64,000 nt of DNA from Taiwanofungus camphoratus (lineage: Eukaryota > Basidiomycota > Agaricomycetes > Polyporales > Taiwanofungaceae): NCBI GenBank assembly GCA_003999685.1, contig CP021232.1, positions 186,001-250,000 on the forward strand. Reading direction: 5' to 3'. Under the pieces are notes generated by a model. That model worked only from the letters and a program-made list of their open reading frames with translations. It was not told the DNA's origin and searched no databases. Positions 24,565-35,359 of this stretch are shown piece after piece. Numbering within the stretch: the first letter of the stretch is position 1; every line of letters begins with the position of its first letter. The position numbers were made by a program, and so were the translations under genes.

Positions 24565-25056
24565 TCAAGCTAATCCAGCCTCCTCACGGTACCGCCGAGT
24601 ACGAGCACAGTCTTCCTTGTTCAACTTGATCATCTCCTCCATAGGGATCCATCTGAAGGTTATCTTACTGCGTGATGGTTGAATTCCCCCAAGCGTAATG
24701 TTCATCGTGTCCACCATGGACACCCACTCCAACTCGCTCGCCTGGTTTTCTTCCAGCCATCGCTTGACGCTCCGATCCTTTTCGCCCTCCTCGGTCTCCC
24801 CAGGGTCTGTGTGATCGAACTCGATGAACGAGGTGAGGAGCACTAAGCCCATCTCGCTGGTATCTCGGGGGTGGTCGACTACTGCAGCCTTCATATCCAG
24901 CCGTTGAGTGTCAAATAACCAATCGTTGAAGGGATATTCCATGTGAATTTCGTTCTCTTTGGGATTTCTTTCTTGGTCAGCTTGAAAGCCAAGACATGTC
25001 GCGAGAGCGCGAGCGGCAGAAAATGACATGAAATAGCCACTGATTCTCCAAGTCAT
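24565..25056 (-). CDS. Hypothetical protein, 163 residues, single exon
   Basis: An uninterrupted frame with ordinary composition, acidic in the middle (DPGETEEGEKD) and basic near the end. Segments such as YPFNDWLFDTQRLDMKAA and GLVLLTSFIEFDH look like folded-domain sequence. There is no signal peptide, membrane segment or known motif that I can see. The ATG at 25056 is the first in frame. It could be real and lineage-specific, or the last exon of a larger gene. Confidence 0.45.
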   Translation of the reverse strand: MTWRISGYFMSFSAARALATCLGFQADQERNPKENEIHMEYPFNDWLFDTQRLDMKAAVVDHPRDTSEMGLVLLTSFIEFDHTDPGETEEGEKDRSVKRWLEENQASELEWVSMVDTMNITLGGIQPSRSKITFRWIPMEEMIKLNKEDCARTRRYREEAGLA

Positions 25057-25920
25057 ACTTCAGCTGAGAATGGAAGTAGAAGTGCGGCTCAGAAAGCGCT
25101 GGCCAGTGGTATGACGAGGAACAATTCTCTCACTGTGAAAAGTGGTTGGTACACGTCGAGTGAATGACTGAATGATTCTGTATGAGTTACGAAAGATCAG
25201 TAAGTAGCTGCGGTGGTGGTCCATTTTGCTTACTGTCTATTGAGTAAATCTTGAGTTGTGGCGAGCTAAGCTATAGGCTGTCTTTAAATATGCAAGGTGG
25301 CGTGAGTCGATCACAATAACTCCGTATCAATAGAACAAAAAGAAAGGACTGAAGGACAAAGGAAGATGTTGAGAAGAATATCAGCAAAACATCGGATTGC
25401 AACACAAGACTCGCTCAAACGTTTCTTCCGATAGCAAAGTGTCGTCTTTTTTCGAGTGTCTTGTCCGTCTTGTCAATATCTGTTCTGATTGGATCGCAGC
25501 CTTGCCTTGTTCGTGATCATTATTGTCTCGGTTGCCCACAGTCAATACCTATCTTGTGCTATTGTCACCCTTCTTTGTTGTTGACATAAGTGAGAAATGG
25601 GTGTGCGGAGACCTCAGGCTATAAAGGGTCATCCTCCATCTGGGGTGAGCTGCAACAATCTCACCAATATCGCAGGTCAGTCTTATGCACTGCACTGTCT
25701 GTGTTTTTGAAGTGAACAGTCAGACTCATCGAGGCTGTCTTTGTGTGCCATTAGTACCTCGCCTTGAACTCGGGCTACGCTTCAGCTGCTTCAGAACCGC
25801 AATATAACAGTTCTATCAACAGCTTATAACTGATCTTTTTGATTCGGTAAGTCTTAGATCTAGTCATCCGACGTCCTGTTCATATCGTGCGCGACCTTGG
25901 GTACTCGCAGGTGACGAAGC
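25057..25920. other. AT-rich spacer, nothing recognised
   Basis: About 0.86 kb with no open frame of note. It separates two divergently transcribed small genes and should contain both promoters. Confidence 0.5.
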
Positions 25921-26502
25921 ATGAACACCATAATACCACAATGGCTTCGAGATCGCTTTGCGGCAATCAGTTCGGTCGATGCAGTACACTATGAAAGCTC
26001 TCTATATGGCCCCATCAATATGTTGTTGACTGAATATTTTCCTGCTAGAGGACGCTTCTTGGTTAAACCCCAGCCGCGTCTTCGAGAACCCCTTGTTCCA
26101 GGAGGACGGGCATCAACAGACTCTTACGGCCAATCTGTTGGTACATCGGATGATGACAACATCCCTGATTTTGTTGTCGCCGTTGGCGGTTCTCAACTCA
26201 ACTCAGATACCCTCTTTCTTGTTCTTGAAGTAAAGAGGGATGGAAGTAAACCAGGAGCCACAGCTGTACAAATAGAGCGTTACACCAAATGGGTACGAGA
26301 CAACCAGCAGGGAATGCTGCCTTTTGCAGGTGTTAATGATCAGACCTCTGCGGTCATACTTGCTTGTGGTGTGAAATGTACTATACTCAAGCTATATGCT
26401 AGTGGGATTTGCAATATGTCATTTGTAGACATTACAAGTGATGGGATGCATATAGTGTTGAATGACTTACGTATTGCATATGGACATTTCGATGATGTAT
26501 AG
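25921..26502 (+). CDS. Hypothetical protein with PD-(D/E)XK-like nuclease signature
   Basis: A single-exon frame of 193 residues. Residues about 80-110 read DDNIPDFVVAVGGSQ and then LFLVLEVKRDG: an acidic residue in a PDF turn, about 18 residues, then a hydrophobic strand ending in E-x-K. This is the order and spacing of the PD-(D/E)XK active site of restriction-type and Holliday-junction nucleases. A conserved-looking N-terminal part (SLYGPINMLLTEYF) contributes an earlier Glu/Tyr-rich helix, as in that fold. No partner gene is adjacent. The nuclease assignment rests on the motif only. Confidence 0.5.
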   Translation: MNTIIPQWLRDRFAAISSVDAVHYESSLYGPINMLLTEYFPARGRFLVKPQPRLREPLVPGGRASTDSYGQSVGTSDDDNIPDFVVAVGGSQLNSDTLFLVLEVKRDGSKPGATAVQIERYTKWVRDNQQGMLPFAGVNDQTSAVILACGVKCTILKLYASGICNMSFVDITSDGMHIVLNDLRIAYGHFDDV

Positions 26503-26900
26503 GCCTTCCCAATGTTGTAGTTGACAAGGAATGTGGTATACAATCAGAATCCGTATTTTAGTATTGGGAGAGTGCTAGTGAGATACTGACACTAATTAAT
26601 TGCTGTCACAGGCTCTCTGTAAGTGAGCAAGTGACCAAGAACTAAAAAAACCCCTACTTTCGACAGCAGACATGGGCTTGCACCAATTCACTTGACCGCC
26701 GGATCCGTGGTATCGAGGTCGCGAGGCCGCCCAGTGCTCAGTGGACCCCATCTTCGCGAGTCCGGCATCCTCGCCGCCATCTCGCAAGCCAACGGTGTCG
26801 AGCGTTGACTGCAACAGACGGTGTAACACTCGCCCAGCGATCCCGAGCGGACCTCACCCTTGTGCTGTTTGTCAGCCATTCCTACATGCCAGGTCGGATA
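26503..26900. other. Spacer, nothing recognised
   Basis: The 3' flank of the preceding gene and the approach to the GC-rich repeat. No gene seen. Confidence 0.5.
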
Positions 26901-27905
26901 TCCGTGTTGGCCGGGCCTGTGCTTTCACCGCCGCTCCTGCCGTGCTTCCTGAGAGTACCGCGGCGCCGGGACGCCCGACGCGTGCGTAGTGGGTGCACGC
27001 CTCTGTCCTGCTCTCAAACCATGTTGGTCAGCACAGAAGCTTCACCTGCGCGTAACGACCATGGCACGCGTAGAAGCAGATGCAGAAGCAGAGCCCTCCA
27101 CCCGGAGCCCCCTTCCCGCCAGGCCGCTCTCGAAGCGGCCCACGCCGCTTTCAGCAACGCGCGCGCAAATCGCCGGCCATCCGTCCGTCCGTCCAGGCTC
27201 TCGCCCACGTAGGTGAAGGAAGCGAAGGCACAAGGGCCGGCCTTCGCGCACTCGCACTCGCACTCGAGCTGGCGCAGGCGCGAGCGTGCCGGCTCGTAGC
27301 TCGCTGCCCATCACGGCGCACGACGCGAGGTGGGGGTGGCGCGCCGCGGTCCTCACGCGCGCTGGCCTGGCGGGGGCGGCAGGCCCGTCCCGCATGCGTC
27401 TGGGCTCCACAGGTTGCGGGTCGCGGGTTGCGGGTCGCACGCCCGTCGTTCTCGCGGTGCTGCGCGCCGCGCACGAAGCCCATCAGAACGCAGAACGCAG
27501 AACGCAGAGCTCGAGCTCAGAACCCAAGACCCAGAGTGCGGGAGGCAGGGCTGGCCACGCAGCCCAGCGCTCGGAGCAAAGGGGGAAGGGGGAGGGGGGA
27601 AGAGGGAGGGACGGACACGGAGAAAGAGGGCGGAAGGGACCACGGGCGGGTACGCACGCTGCGAGACGGCTCGCCGCACGCCCGACGGCGGCATCCGCTG
27701 CGCATTGCGCGGCGGGGGGGCACCGAAGAAGGCGGGTGTGAGGGGCGGTGCGCGGCCTGCGGCCTCCTCGCGAGCGTCGAGCGTCAGGCCGGGGGGCAAG
27801 TGCTCCGCGTCAACGGTGCCGGATATCACCCGCGCGAGGAGAACACCGCGCGGAGAACAGCGGGAGTTGTGGGCAGAACACAACAGACGGCAGGAGATAG
27901 AAATA
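26900..27905. repeat. GC-rich dispersed repeat, copy 2
   Basis: This GC-rich, internally repetitive block shares ordered short blocks with 23400-24080. It includes a cluster of short direct repeats of GGGTTGCGGGTCGC type near 27415-27445 and an AACGCAG repeat near 27487. Long frames on both strands are composition effects. It merges on the right into a 19-bp tandem array. Confidence 0.5.
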
Positions 27906-28080
27906 GAACGGGCAGAGAACAGGACGGACGGCCAAGAATAGAACAGACGGCCAAGGATAGAACGGACGGCAGAGAACAGAACGGACGGCAGAGAACAGAA
28001 CGGACGGCAGAGAATAGAACGGACGGCAGAGAACAGAACGGGCAAGGAGCAGAACGGGCAAAGAGGACAGACACTGGAGA
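27905..28080. repeat. 19-bp tandem repeat (minisatellite)
   Basis: About nine head-to-tail copies of a 19-base unit, GGCAGAGAACAGAACGGAC, with a few base changes, mainly A/G and T/C. It adjoins the GC-rich repeat on the left and an AT-rich stretch on the right. Confidence 0.85.
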
Positions 28081-28089
28081 CGGCACATG

Positions 28090-28480
28090 ATCTTTGACCG
28101 TGAAATATGCTCAGCAAATGTGGTTGCATATTGTGACCAATGCTGAGAACTTTGCCTGCGTGACTATAAATCCTAAATATATTTACGGGTTACAAATTTT
28201 GAAGTGCAAATTCTAGATTCTAATTGTTCTAGTATGTGAAATTTGCCTATTTGAATATGTGAGCAGCCAATAGTCTTAACCATATTGTAAATTTAGTACC
28301 AGATATGTCATCAGCTCGGGGTTCTTTCACTATTTTTTGAATATACTGTAGAATATACATAACACATCCTAAATATATGATAGTGAAAATGCAAATTCAA
28401 GATATGTTGATATCACGAACCACATATCACATGATTTATATATACACATGATCAAACTTCCAACTTTGACTCCCCTAACT
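28090..28480. other. AT-rich stretch upstream of the DUF6589-like remnant
   Basis: About 0.4 kb, strongly AT-rich, with repeated short words such as TCCTAAATATAT (twice, about 200 bp apart). The abrupt change from GC-rich to AT-rich near 28090 may mark the end of an inserted element. No gene seen. Confidence 0.4.
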
Positions 28481-29058
28481 CCCTACGACGGCTGGCACAA
28501 AACATTTGTAAATAGTGAGGTGTACCTGCTCTCTTTGGTGAACCCTAACCCATCACAATATGTATTTCCATAGCATTTTGAATGGAATAAATCAGCACAT
28601 CGCTCACACAAAGTCATGCATGCAAAGTCACAGACTGTACGACTTCTGTGAAAGTCCTTCAAACAGTGTACTGGCCATGTCCCTTCATTACTCAGTTGTT
28701 CTTGAAGTTCTGTCATTACTACAATCTCGCCACACATCACTCACTGATATAATCATATCTGTTACTACCAACCATCATCTTCAGGTTCATCCTGTTGTGC
28801 AGGATCTCTTGCTACAATCTCAAGAAGTTCTATCAGCCTTATATTTTAATAAGACAACAGCACAATCTATCTTGAAATGGGTCTTTGACCTCACAAAAAT
28901 GCAGCATTTGGAGGCAATACACAAATTGTCATGCAAAGAGACTGGATGGCACTTTGGTGCTCTCAACACATCTCTGAAGCAGCTTCAAGAATTACATATC
29001 AAGGATATGGCTGTCAAGATGCAAAACATCACCCCAGAGCTATGGCAATTTATATGGG

Positions 29059-29650
29059 TGTTACGGGGGTGTCTACACCCGTAAGCGACTACTAGTGACG
29101 GTAAGTCGTTGAGTAGTCGAGCGTGTATGCGAGGAGTCAGCCTGGCTGATGACGAGTATACACCTAAGTCTTCAACCGCTAGCCCAACGGTCTTGAGAGA
29201 GTTGCGGGCTATATCGCGTCGTCTAAGTCCGAGTGTAGTCACAAGGAGATAGATGGTCTGAGAAGACCTGTTGAGTAAGCAAAGGTATATACAAAGTACA
29301 AGGACAACGACAGTGTCCAAGTACGTAGTAAGGCTAAGGCTACTGAAGTGTAATCTATAACTGGATGTAACTAAAGGAGGACAAGATTGGGGTACTCCGC
29401 AGTGAGCCAACCCCCTTAAGTACTATGGTGGGTTTAGGGCAAGTTGGCCCTCACCCCACATGTATCAGTGCCTACTAAGTGTCCCTGGGTCAGAGGCCCG
29501 AATGGCCCCCTCTGAGTAACAGTCCATAACTAAGCGGGGACGGACAGCCCATCTGGAATGGTGGTGGTAGTTGTAAGTGTACACGACCCGCTAGTCCATG
29601 AAGTAAAGAGAAAATGAAATGTACGTCCACACCTGTATCGCCTTGTAACA
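29059..29650 (-). repeat. 3' LTR of the old family B element
   Basis: 592 bp, TG...CA ends, and a polypurine tract (minus strand) immediately inside at 29651-29662. It pairs with 41437-42064; the differences in the first 190 bp are almost all transitions and mostly at CpG. Confidence 0.85.
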
Positions 29651-29818
29651 TTACCCCCCTCTCAAAGATTCGTCGTCCTCAATGATCTAATCCTCGAAGT
29701 TGACGTGTTCAAGATCTGCCACTACCGTCGTTCGAGGTCGCAAGGTGTCGGAGTGGTCAGACGACAGGTCGTCGTCGCTATCATGCATACACTCTTCAAC
29801 GCGGTGTCCGACTTGAAG

Positions 29819-30517
29819 TCACTGGATGCAGAAGGGGGAGTTGGTCGACGAGGGATTGGTGGAGCCATGGTTCAAGGACCCCCCTGATCCAGAGCTGGGG
29901 GCGTAGCTAATGCCGGGGGCTTGCACCTGCGCCTGGTTCCTGAAGGGGATCAGGTTGTCGACGAGTCCCATCAAGGGGGACTGTAGGAGATAGGTGAGCA
30001 GGTCCCGTGCTGCTCTGCCTGCATCAACGCTGAGGTGGGACAACTCCCATGTCACTGGGTTGTCCCCGTTCGCACCAAGACCCGTCCGTCGACGCTCTAT
30101 TGCGGCGAGGCCACCAGTGTCGTGAGCCACGCCCACGAACGTCCGGTAGATGTCAACCAGTAAGCGGAGGTCTGGCCATGCTAGTATCCTCGTGTTGACT
30201 TCTGGCCTGAGGTCCGCATCCACCAATGTCCATGCTATCCGGTGCGCCAGCCTCCAGTGATCGTACGGATCGTCCGAGGCGGCATACAGAGGCACTGTCT
30301 CCTGTACTGCTTCGTATGGGTGGGCCCGAGTCTGTCGTGCTCGTACCCGGGGTGCAAGGGCCCGTACGTTCGCTGCGCTGTGGTTTAGGTGCAGAGACTG
30401 GGAGGGGGAGTTCGTACGAGACCCAGAGTGGGGGTTTGTACGAGTGGGCATCGTGGTGTCGTTCACCGGAAAAGCCACGATCGTATGCGTTTCTGCAGAT
30501 GCAGGTGTGTCGGGCAT
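29819..30517 (-). CDS. Post-pol ORF of the old family B element
   Basis: A 232-residue frame lying downstream of the chromodomain and upstream of the 3' LTR. It is clearly related to the frame at 35360-36115 of the young copy, sharing for example LNHSAA, VRARQTRAHPY, DDPYDHWRLAHR and SPLMG. The function is unknown. It is part of a fossil element. Confidence 0.7.
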   Translation of the reverse strand: MPDTPASAETHTIVAFPVNDTTMPTRTNPHSGSRTNSPSQSLHLNHSAANVRALAPRVRARQTRAHPYEAVQETVPLYAASDDPYDHWRLAHRIAWTLVDADLRPEVNTRILAWPDLRLLVDIYRTFVGVAHDTGGLAAIERRRTGLGANGDNPVTWELSHLSVDAGRAARDLLTYLLQSPLMGLVDNLIPFRNQAQVQAPGISYAPSSGSGGSLNHGSTNPSSTNSPFCIQ

Positions 30518-31320
30518 TGATCTGGGGCCTTACTGGTAGCTTGTTGTCCTTTTTATACCGTTCGAGGACCTCGGGTGAATTCGCTAAGTCCGCTTCTGAC
30601 TGCCATGTATTAGCCGAGTTCGGCCATCCGACCCATTTGACCAGAAACTGCCATTTTCCATGTTGGGCATGATGCCCGCGAATGCCTTCGACTTCGTATT
30701 CTTCGTCTCCATCGACTAGTTCTGGGGGCGGTTTCATGAAGTTCGGACCATGCTCCTTGGTCTCCCGGTATGGTGTCAACAGCGATACATGGAATACCAG
30801 GTGTATCTTCCACGTTTTCGGTAGCTGTAGCTTGTCTTTGTCCATGTGGACTTGGCCTGGTGTGATGGTCATCCCTAGAAATTTGACTTCTTGGACGTCA
30901 AATGCGCACTTCTGTGGTTTGACAAAGAGGTCCAGCTCTTGCAGGCGCTGCAGTACCCGCCGCGTTCGTTCCCTGTGGACAGTGGCATTATCAGAGAAGA
31001 TGAGGATGTTGTCCATGTAGATGACGAGCCATCCTTCCATGAGCATGTGTTCAAACCCATCATTCATGAGTCGTTGAAAGGTCGCCGGGGCATTGCACAT
31101 GCCATAGAACATCACCATTGGTTCGACTAACTTCTTGGTTCCATGATGGTTGACCATGAAGGCGCCCTTCCACTGGTCACCCTCCCTGATGCATACGTTG
31201 TTGTAGCCGTTCCAGAGGTCCAGTTTCATGAAGACAGTCACCTTTGTTAGTTTGTTGATCAGTTCTCCAATGAGCAGGAGTGGATATGCATCTTTTACCG
31301 TACTGTTGTTAAGGTACCGG

Positions 31321-32928
31321 TGATACGACCTAGGGGACCCTGGTACCTAGGGAGTGCTCCGTAACGTGGCTGTGGGGTAGTGTGATAACTGTGAGGGTGT
31401 GAGGGTAGGAGCTACAACCTGTATGATACTGGGAAACCTGTATGTCTTGTTTTTGTAAGTAGGGGAGTAAGGGGTCAAGGGTCCTGCACAACAGGATCTT
31501 GTTCCTAAGTGCTATACTATCCCTAAGGCCTTGCGAGGCCCTCCGAAGTACGCGAAGTTCTTTGAGATTCTGCGAAGTCCTTCGAAGTTTTAGCTAAGTT
31601 GCACGAGCTGACTTTGTAGATGCTGTGAAGTCCTTTTAGCTAGAGTTAGCTAAAGGGCGTAAGGTTTAGAGGTTTGTTAGAGCGAGGTGGGCGAGGTTTG
31701 GCTAGCGTAGGAGACCTGTAGGAGAGGTCGGAGAGTTCGAGGGCGTAGGGAGATGTACTATAGCCTGAAACTAAGGCTATGGGAGAGTCGTAGGGCTATT
31801 CGTAGGATGTAGGGATGACGCAACGTGAGCCTAAGGGTATAACTAAGGCGGAGGCCCACCGGATAGGTGCTATAAGAGGTGCTGAAGGGCGCGAAGTCAC
31901 AGCGACTTCGTAGATTGTAGTGCGTAGTTCGGGAAGCGTAGACGTGGTTCGTAGATATATCGCGAGCGCAGATGTAGTTCAAAGGTACTGAAACAGAGCT
32001 GGGGTGGAGACTTAGGGACCTTAGGACCGTTCCTAAGGTTGTACTCGCGGCACTTTCCTGAGATCGGAGCTACAGGGGAACTAGTATTCCGAAGAGAGAA
32101 GCGTGCACTGAGGGGTCTCTCCCTTACATAGTAAACTACCTCTGACTAAATAGGGGAACGTGAGGTGAACTAATCTTGCGCGAAGCGATCCTTACGAGTC
32201 TGAAATGTGTACTAAAGCGCATGGACTCCGAAGTGAACACGAGGAGGATAGGAACTAATCAGGAACTGAAACAGGGGAACTACATACAGTAGAAAGGTGA
32301 CCAAGTTCATTCACGAGGGCGGGATGACTATCCGAGAGCAGCCATGCGCCGTGATCACCTATCTTAGTGGGCTAAGAGTGCACGAAGTTCTTAGCAGCGG
32401 GACTTGGCCTAATCGGGGCAGGAGGTGTCCTAACTAGGTGGAGGGTCATATGGGTACGCCCTAGGATGACCTTATGGCATAGGATCGAGACCCATGGGGG
32501 TGCACAAGGCTTCCTAAGTCCAACTTCCGGAACTTCGGACCGTTTCGGAGCCTATCGGAGGTAGCTGCAATCACAAGAGCTAGGAGAGACTTAGCTAAGA
32601 CTTCTTAGCTAAGCCCGGGATGAGTGACGTAGTAGATAGGACCTAGATCCAATGGAACAGTATGGGAGGGCCGGCAGTGTCCGATAGTGGACTTAGCAGG
32701 AGTTAGGGACTTCGCGTCTAGCATTCGAAATCTCGTAGCACCTCGTGTGACTTCGCAAGACTTCGTAGGGTGTTAGGAGGGTTTAGGAAGGAGAGGGGGC
32801 GTTAGGAATATTATAGGAACCTATCCCTCCTGTCGTAGGCTGTAGGAGAGTCTTAGAGTGGTCGGTTGGGGGATTAGAAAGCTCCTAATAATCGCGATTC
32901 GGGGCCCAGGAGGCTACAGGACTCATCA
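31321..32928 (+). repeat. Repeat X, copy 2 (whole, about 1.6 kb, LTR-like)
   Basis: It begins TGATACGACC and ends CTCATCA, interrupting the reverse transcriptase of the old family B element. The bases next to the two ends are CCGG (left) and CCGA (right), a probable 4-bp target duplication with one change. It has no significant coding frame. Most of it reappears inverted at 4150-5423. TG...CA ends and size suggest a solo LTR of an unseen element. Confidence 0.65.
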
Positions 32929-33225
32929 CCGATAGTCCTGACAGGGTCGAAGTCCGCCATCCTTCTTCTTTACAAAGAATGCGGGAGAGGCCATGGGGGA
33001 TTTGGATTTGCGCAGGTATCCCATTGCCAGATTCTCGTCCAGGAACTTGTCCATTTCTACTTGTTCTGCCCATGATAGTGGTATGATGCCACACTTTCTT
33101 GGCACAAAGTCAGGTTTGGTCTCAACAGCATGGTCCCATGGTCGAGGTTTGGGGAATCACTTGGCCGCTGCCTTTTCAAACCGGTCTTTGTAGTCGAGCA
33201 GGTATTCTGGTACCATGTCCTCAAT

Positions 33226-34014
33226 TCACAGTTCTTGGTCAGGAGGCGTTAGGGGTGTGCTAGTCTGCCTGGCTGTTGCTATGAACTGCTTCGAGCTGTT
33301 GACTGGGCTTCCCCGGTTCAACTTCGATTGGTGGTATTTGGGCATTCTTAGCAGGCCTTCCTTGTCTACTAGTGGTTCAGATGCATCTTGGAAAATGCCT
33401 AGGACGCCTTCTCCCCGTGTGTATGCGCATACTATCTCCTCTAGTTCGTCGTCTTCCTCATGTACAGAGGCGCGACAGAGAGGAATCCCATTCATGGTTG
33501 GCTGGGCCATGATCCAGGCATAGTATCCTTGCCATTCGGCAAGCCTGGCTTCGTCAATGTCGAGCGTCCCTTTCACCCAGTCAATTTTTGGGTTGACTTG
33601 TGTGAGCCAGGGGTTGCCAAGTACTACGTCGAGTGGCCCGATGTCGGAGACATAGAAGTTAGTCGGGACATCGTTTCCTTGTAGGCAGATACTGCCTTCA
33701 ACCTGATGGGTGATGGGTCCCCCTTTGTTTGTACTCCCGTCAATGGTGGTGGAGATCACTGTTCGTGGTAGTGGTCTGGTGGGGAATCCCCATTTCTTTA
33801 CAAAGTCCGGGTGGACTAAGTTAGCATCGGCCCCGCTATCCAGTAGGGGACAGACTGCGACAGCTTTTTCTCCCACAACAAAGTAGCCAGGCAAATAGAG
33901 TGTATGGCGTTTGCAAAGTCCGGCAATTACACTCCGTATCGAGGGTTCTGGCAGCTTATGCGTCGAGTTGGGTTGCCTTAGGGGAAACCCAGCATGTGTG
34001 AGCTCCGCCGACAT
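33226..34014 (-). CDS. Protease region of the old family B element
   Basis: An open stretch containing the retroviral-type aspartic protease motif LLDSGADANLVHP and following strands, closely similar to the same region of the young copy. It is part of a fossil element that is broken elsewhere. Confidence 0.75.
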   Translation of the reverse strand: MSAELTHAGFPLRQPNSTHKLPEPSIRSVIAGLCKRHTLYLPGYFVVGEKAVAVCPLLDSGADANLVHPDFVKKWGFPTRPLPRTVISTTIDGSTNKGGPITHQVEGSICLQGNDVPTNFYVSDIGPLDVVLGNPWLTQVNPKIDWVKGTLDIDEARLAEWQGYYAWIMAQPTMNGIPLCRASVHEEDDELEEIVCAYTRGEGVLGIFQDASEPLVDKEGLLRMPKYHQSKLNRGSPVNSSKQFIATARQTSTPLTPPDQEL

Positions 34015-34777
34015 GCCTTCATCGCTTTTGACGTTCAGTTCATCTGGGTATGCTCATGAGGTCCCTGCCATGGGTAGCTCTATCGATCCATCGGATTCTT
34101 CGCTGCCCCAGTAGTCTGCTGGTGGGCAGGGATATGACTGGGTCTCTTCCAACATGAAGTTGCTTACGCTGGTTGGCCATCGTGACAAGGGTTCTGTGAT
34201 GATGGGGAATGAATCTTCCCCTCTGGAGCCTACTCCCTCAGTTGTCTCGGGGGGTTGTGAAAGTCTGGGTTCCATCTCATGTCGGCTGTCCTGTTCGTTA
34301 TCGGCCTTAACTGAGCTAGCGCTGTCGCTTCCCTTTCGTTTGGACTTCCTGGGCTCAGGGCAGTCTTTGACTGTATGTCCTGTCTTTCTACATCAGTAAC
34401 AGCTCCTTTTTTTCCAGTGCTGCGTTTGTGTTTTTGATGTCGACGTTGCTTCGGTGTGACCATGCTGTTGTTCTTCCCTGGAGCCTGCGCCTCCCTGTCC
34501 CTGCTCAAGGACACTAGTGGAGGGTTGGAAAAGTCCAAGGTCGTCATCGCTTGCTGTGAGCGGTCCATTCCACGGGATTCCAAGTGCGTTTTCTTCGACT
34601 ATTTCCGGTCATGGGAGTTCCTCCTCTTCTCTCCCTTCCTTCAGTTTTCTTTGCCAGGCAATAGCTCTCCGGACTATTGCCAGGAATCATTCCATCCTGT
34701 TCGTGCCTCTCTCTCTCTCTGTCAGGCAAAAGATGGTGCGTACTTGTAGTCAAGTAGTCTCCTCCTGCCAGTCCCTT

Positions 34778-35348
34778 TGTTACGGGGGGTCTACGCCCGT
34801 AGGTGACTACCGTGACGGGGGGTCGTTGAGTAGTCAGGCGTGAAGTGTAAACGAGGAGTCAGCCTGGCTGACGACGAGTACACGTCTAAGTCTTCAACCG
34901 CTAGCCCAACGGTCTCGAGAGAGTTGCGGGCTAAGTCACAGCCTAAGTCCTAGTGTAGTCACAGGGATATAGGTGGTCTAAGGCGACCCGTTGAATAGAC
35001 GAAGGTATAGGGGCCTAAGCCCAGTCGTAAAGTACAAATGGTAACGACGGCACCAAAGTACACAGTGTAACTAAGGAGGACAAGATTGGGGTGCTCCGCA
35101 GTGAGCCAACCCCTTAAGTACTATGGTGGGTTTAGGGCAAGCCAGCCCTCACTCCCATGGGTTCCAGCATCTAAGCGTCCATAAGTCAGAGGCCCAAGTG
35201 GTCCCTTCTGAGGAACAGTCCATAACTAAGCGGGTGACGGTCAGCCCGTCAGGAATAATGGTGATAATTGTAAGTGTACACGACCCGCTAGTCCGGTATA
35301 GTGAAGAGAAATGAAAATGTAAGTTCGCACCATCACCGCCTTGTAACA
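34778..35348 (-). repeat. 3' LTR of the young family B element
   Basis: 571 bp, TGTTACGG...TGTAACA. The adjoining 35349-35360 is a C-rich run, a polypurine tract on the element's own strand. Confidence 0.93.
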
Positions 35349-35359
35349 TTACCCCCCTC

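Noticed and set aside
27080-28129. Long open frames on both strands (up to 336 residues)
   Set aside because: They lie in a very GC-rich repeat and a 19-bp tandem array; all frames are open at once and give low-complexity protein, so this is a composition effect.
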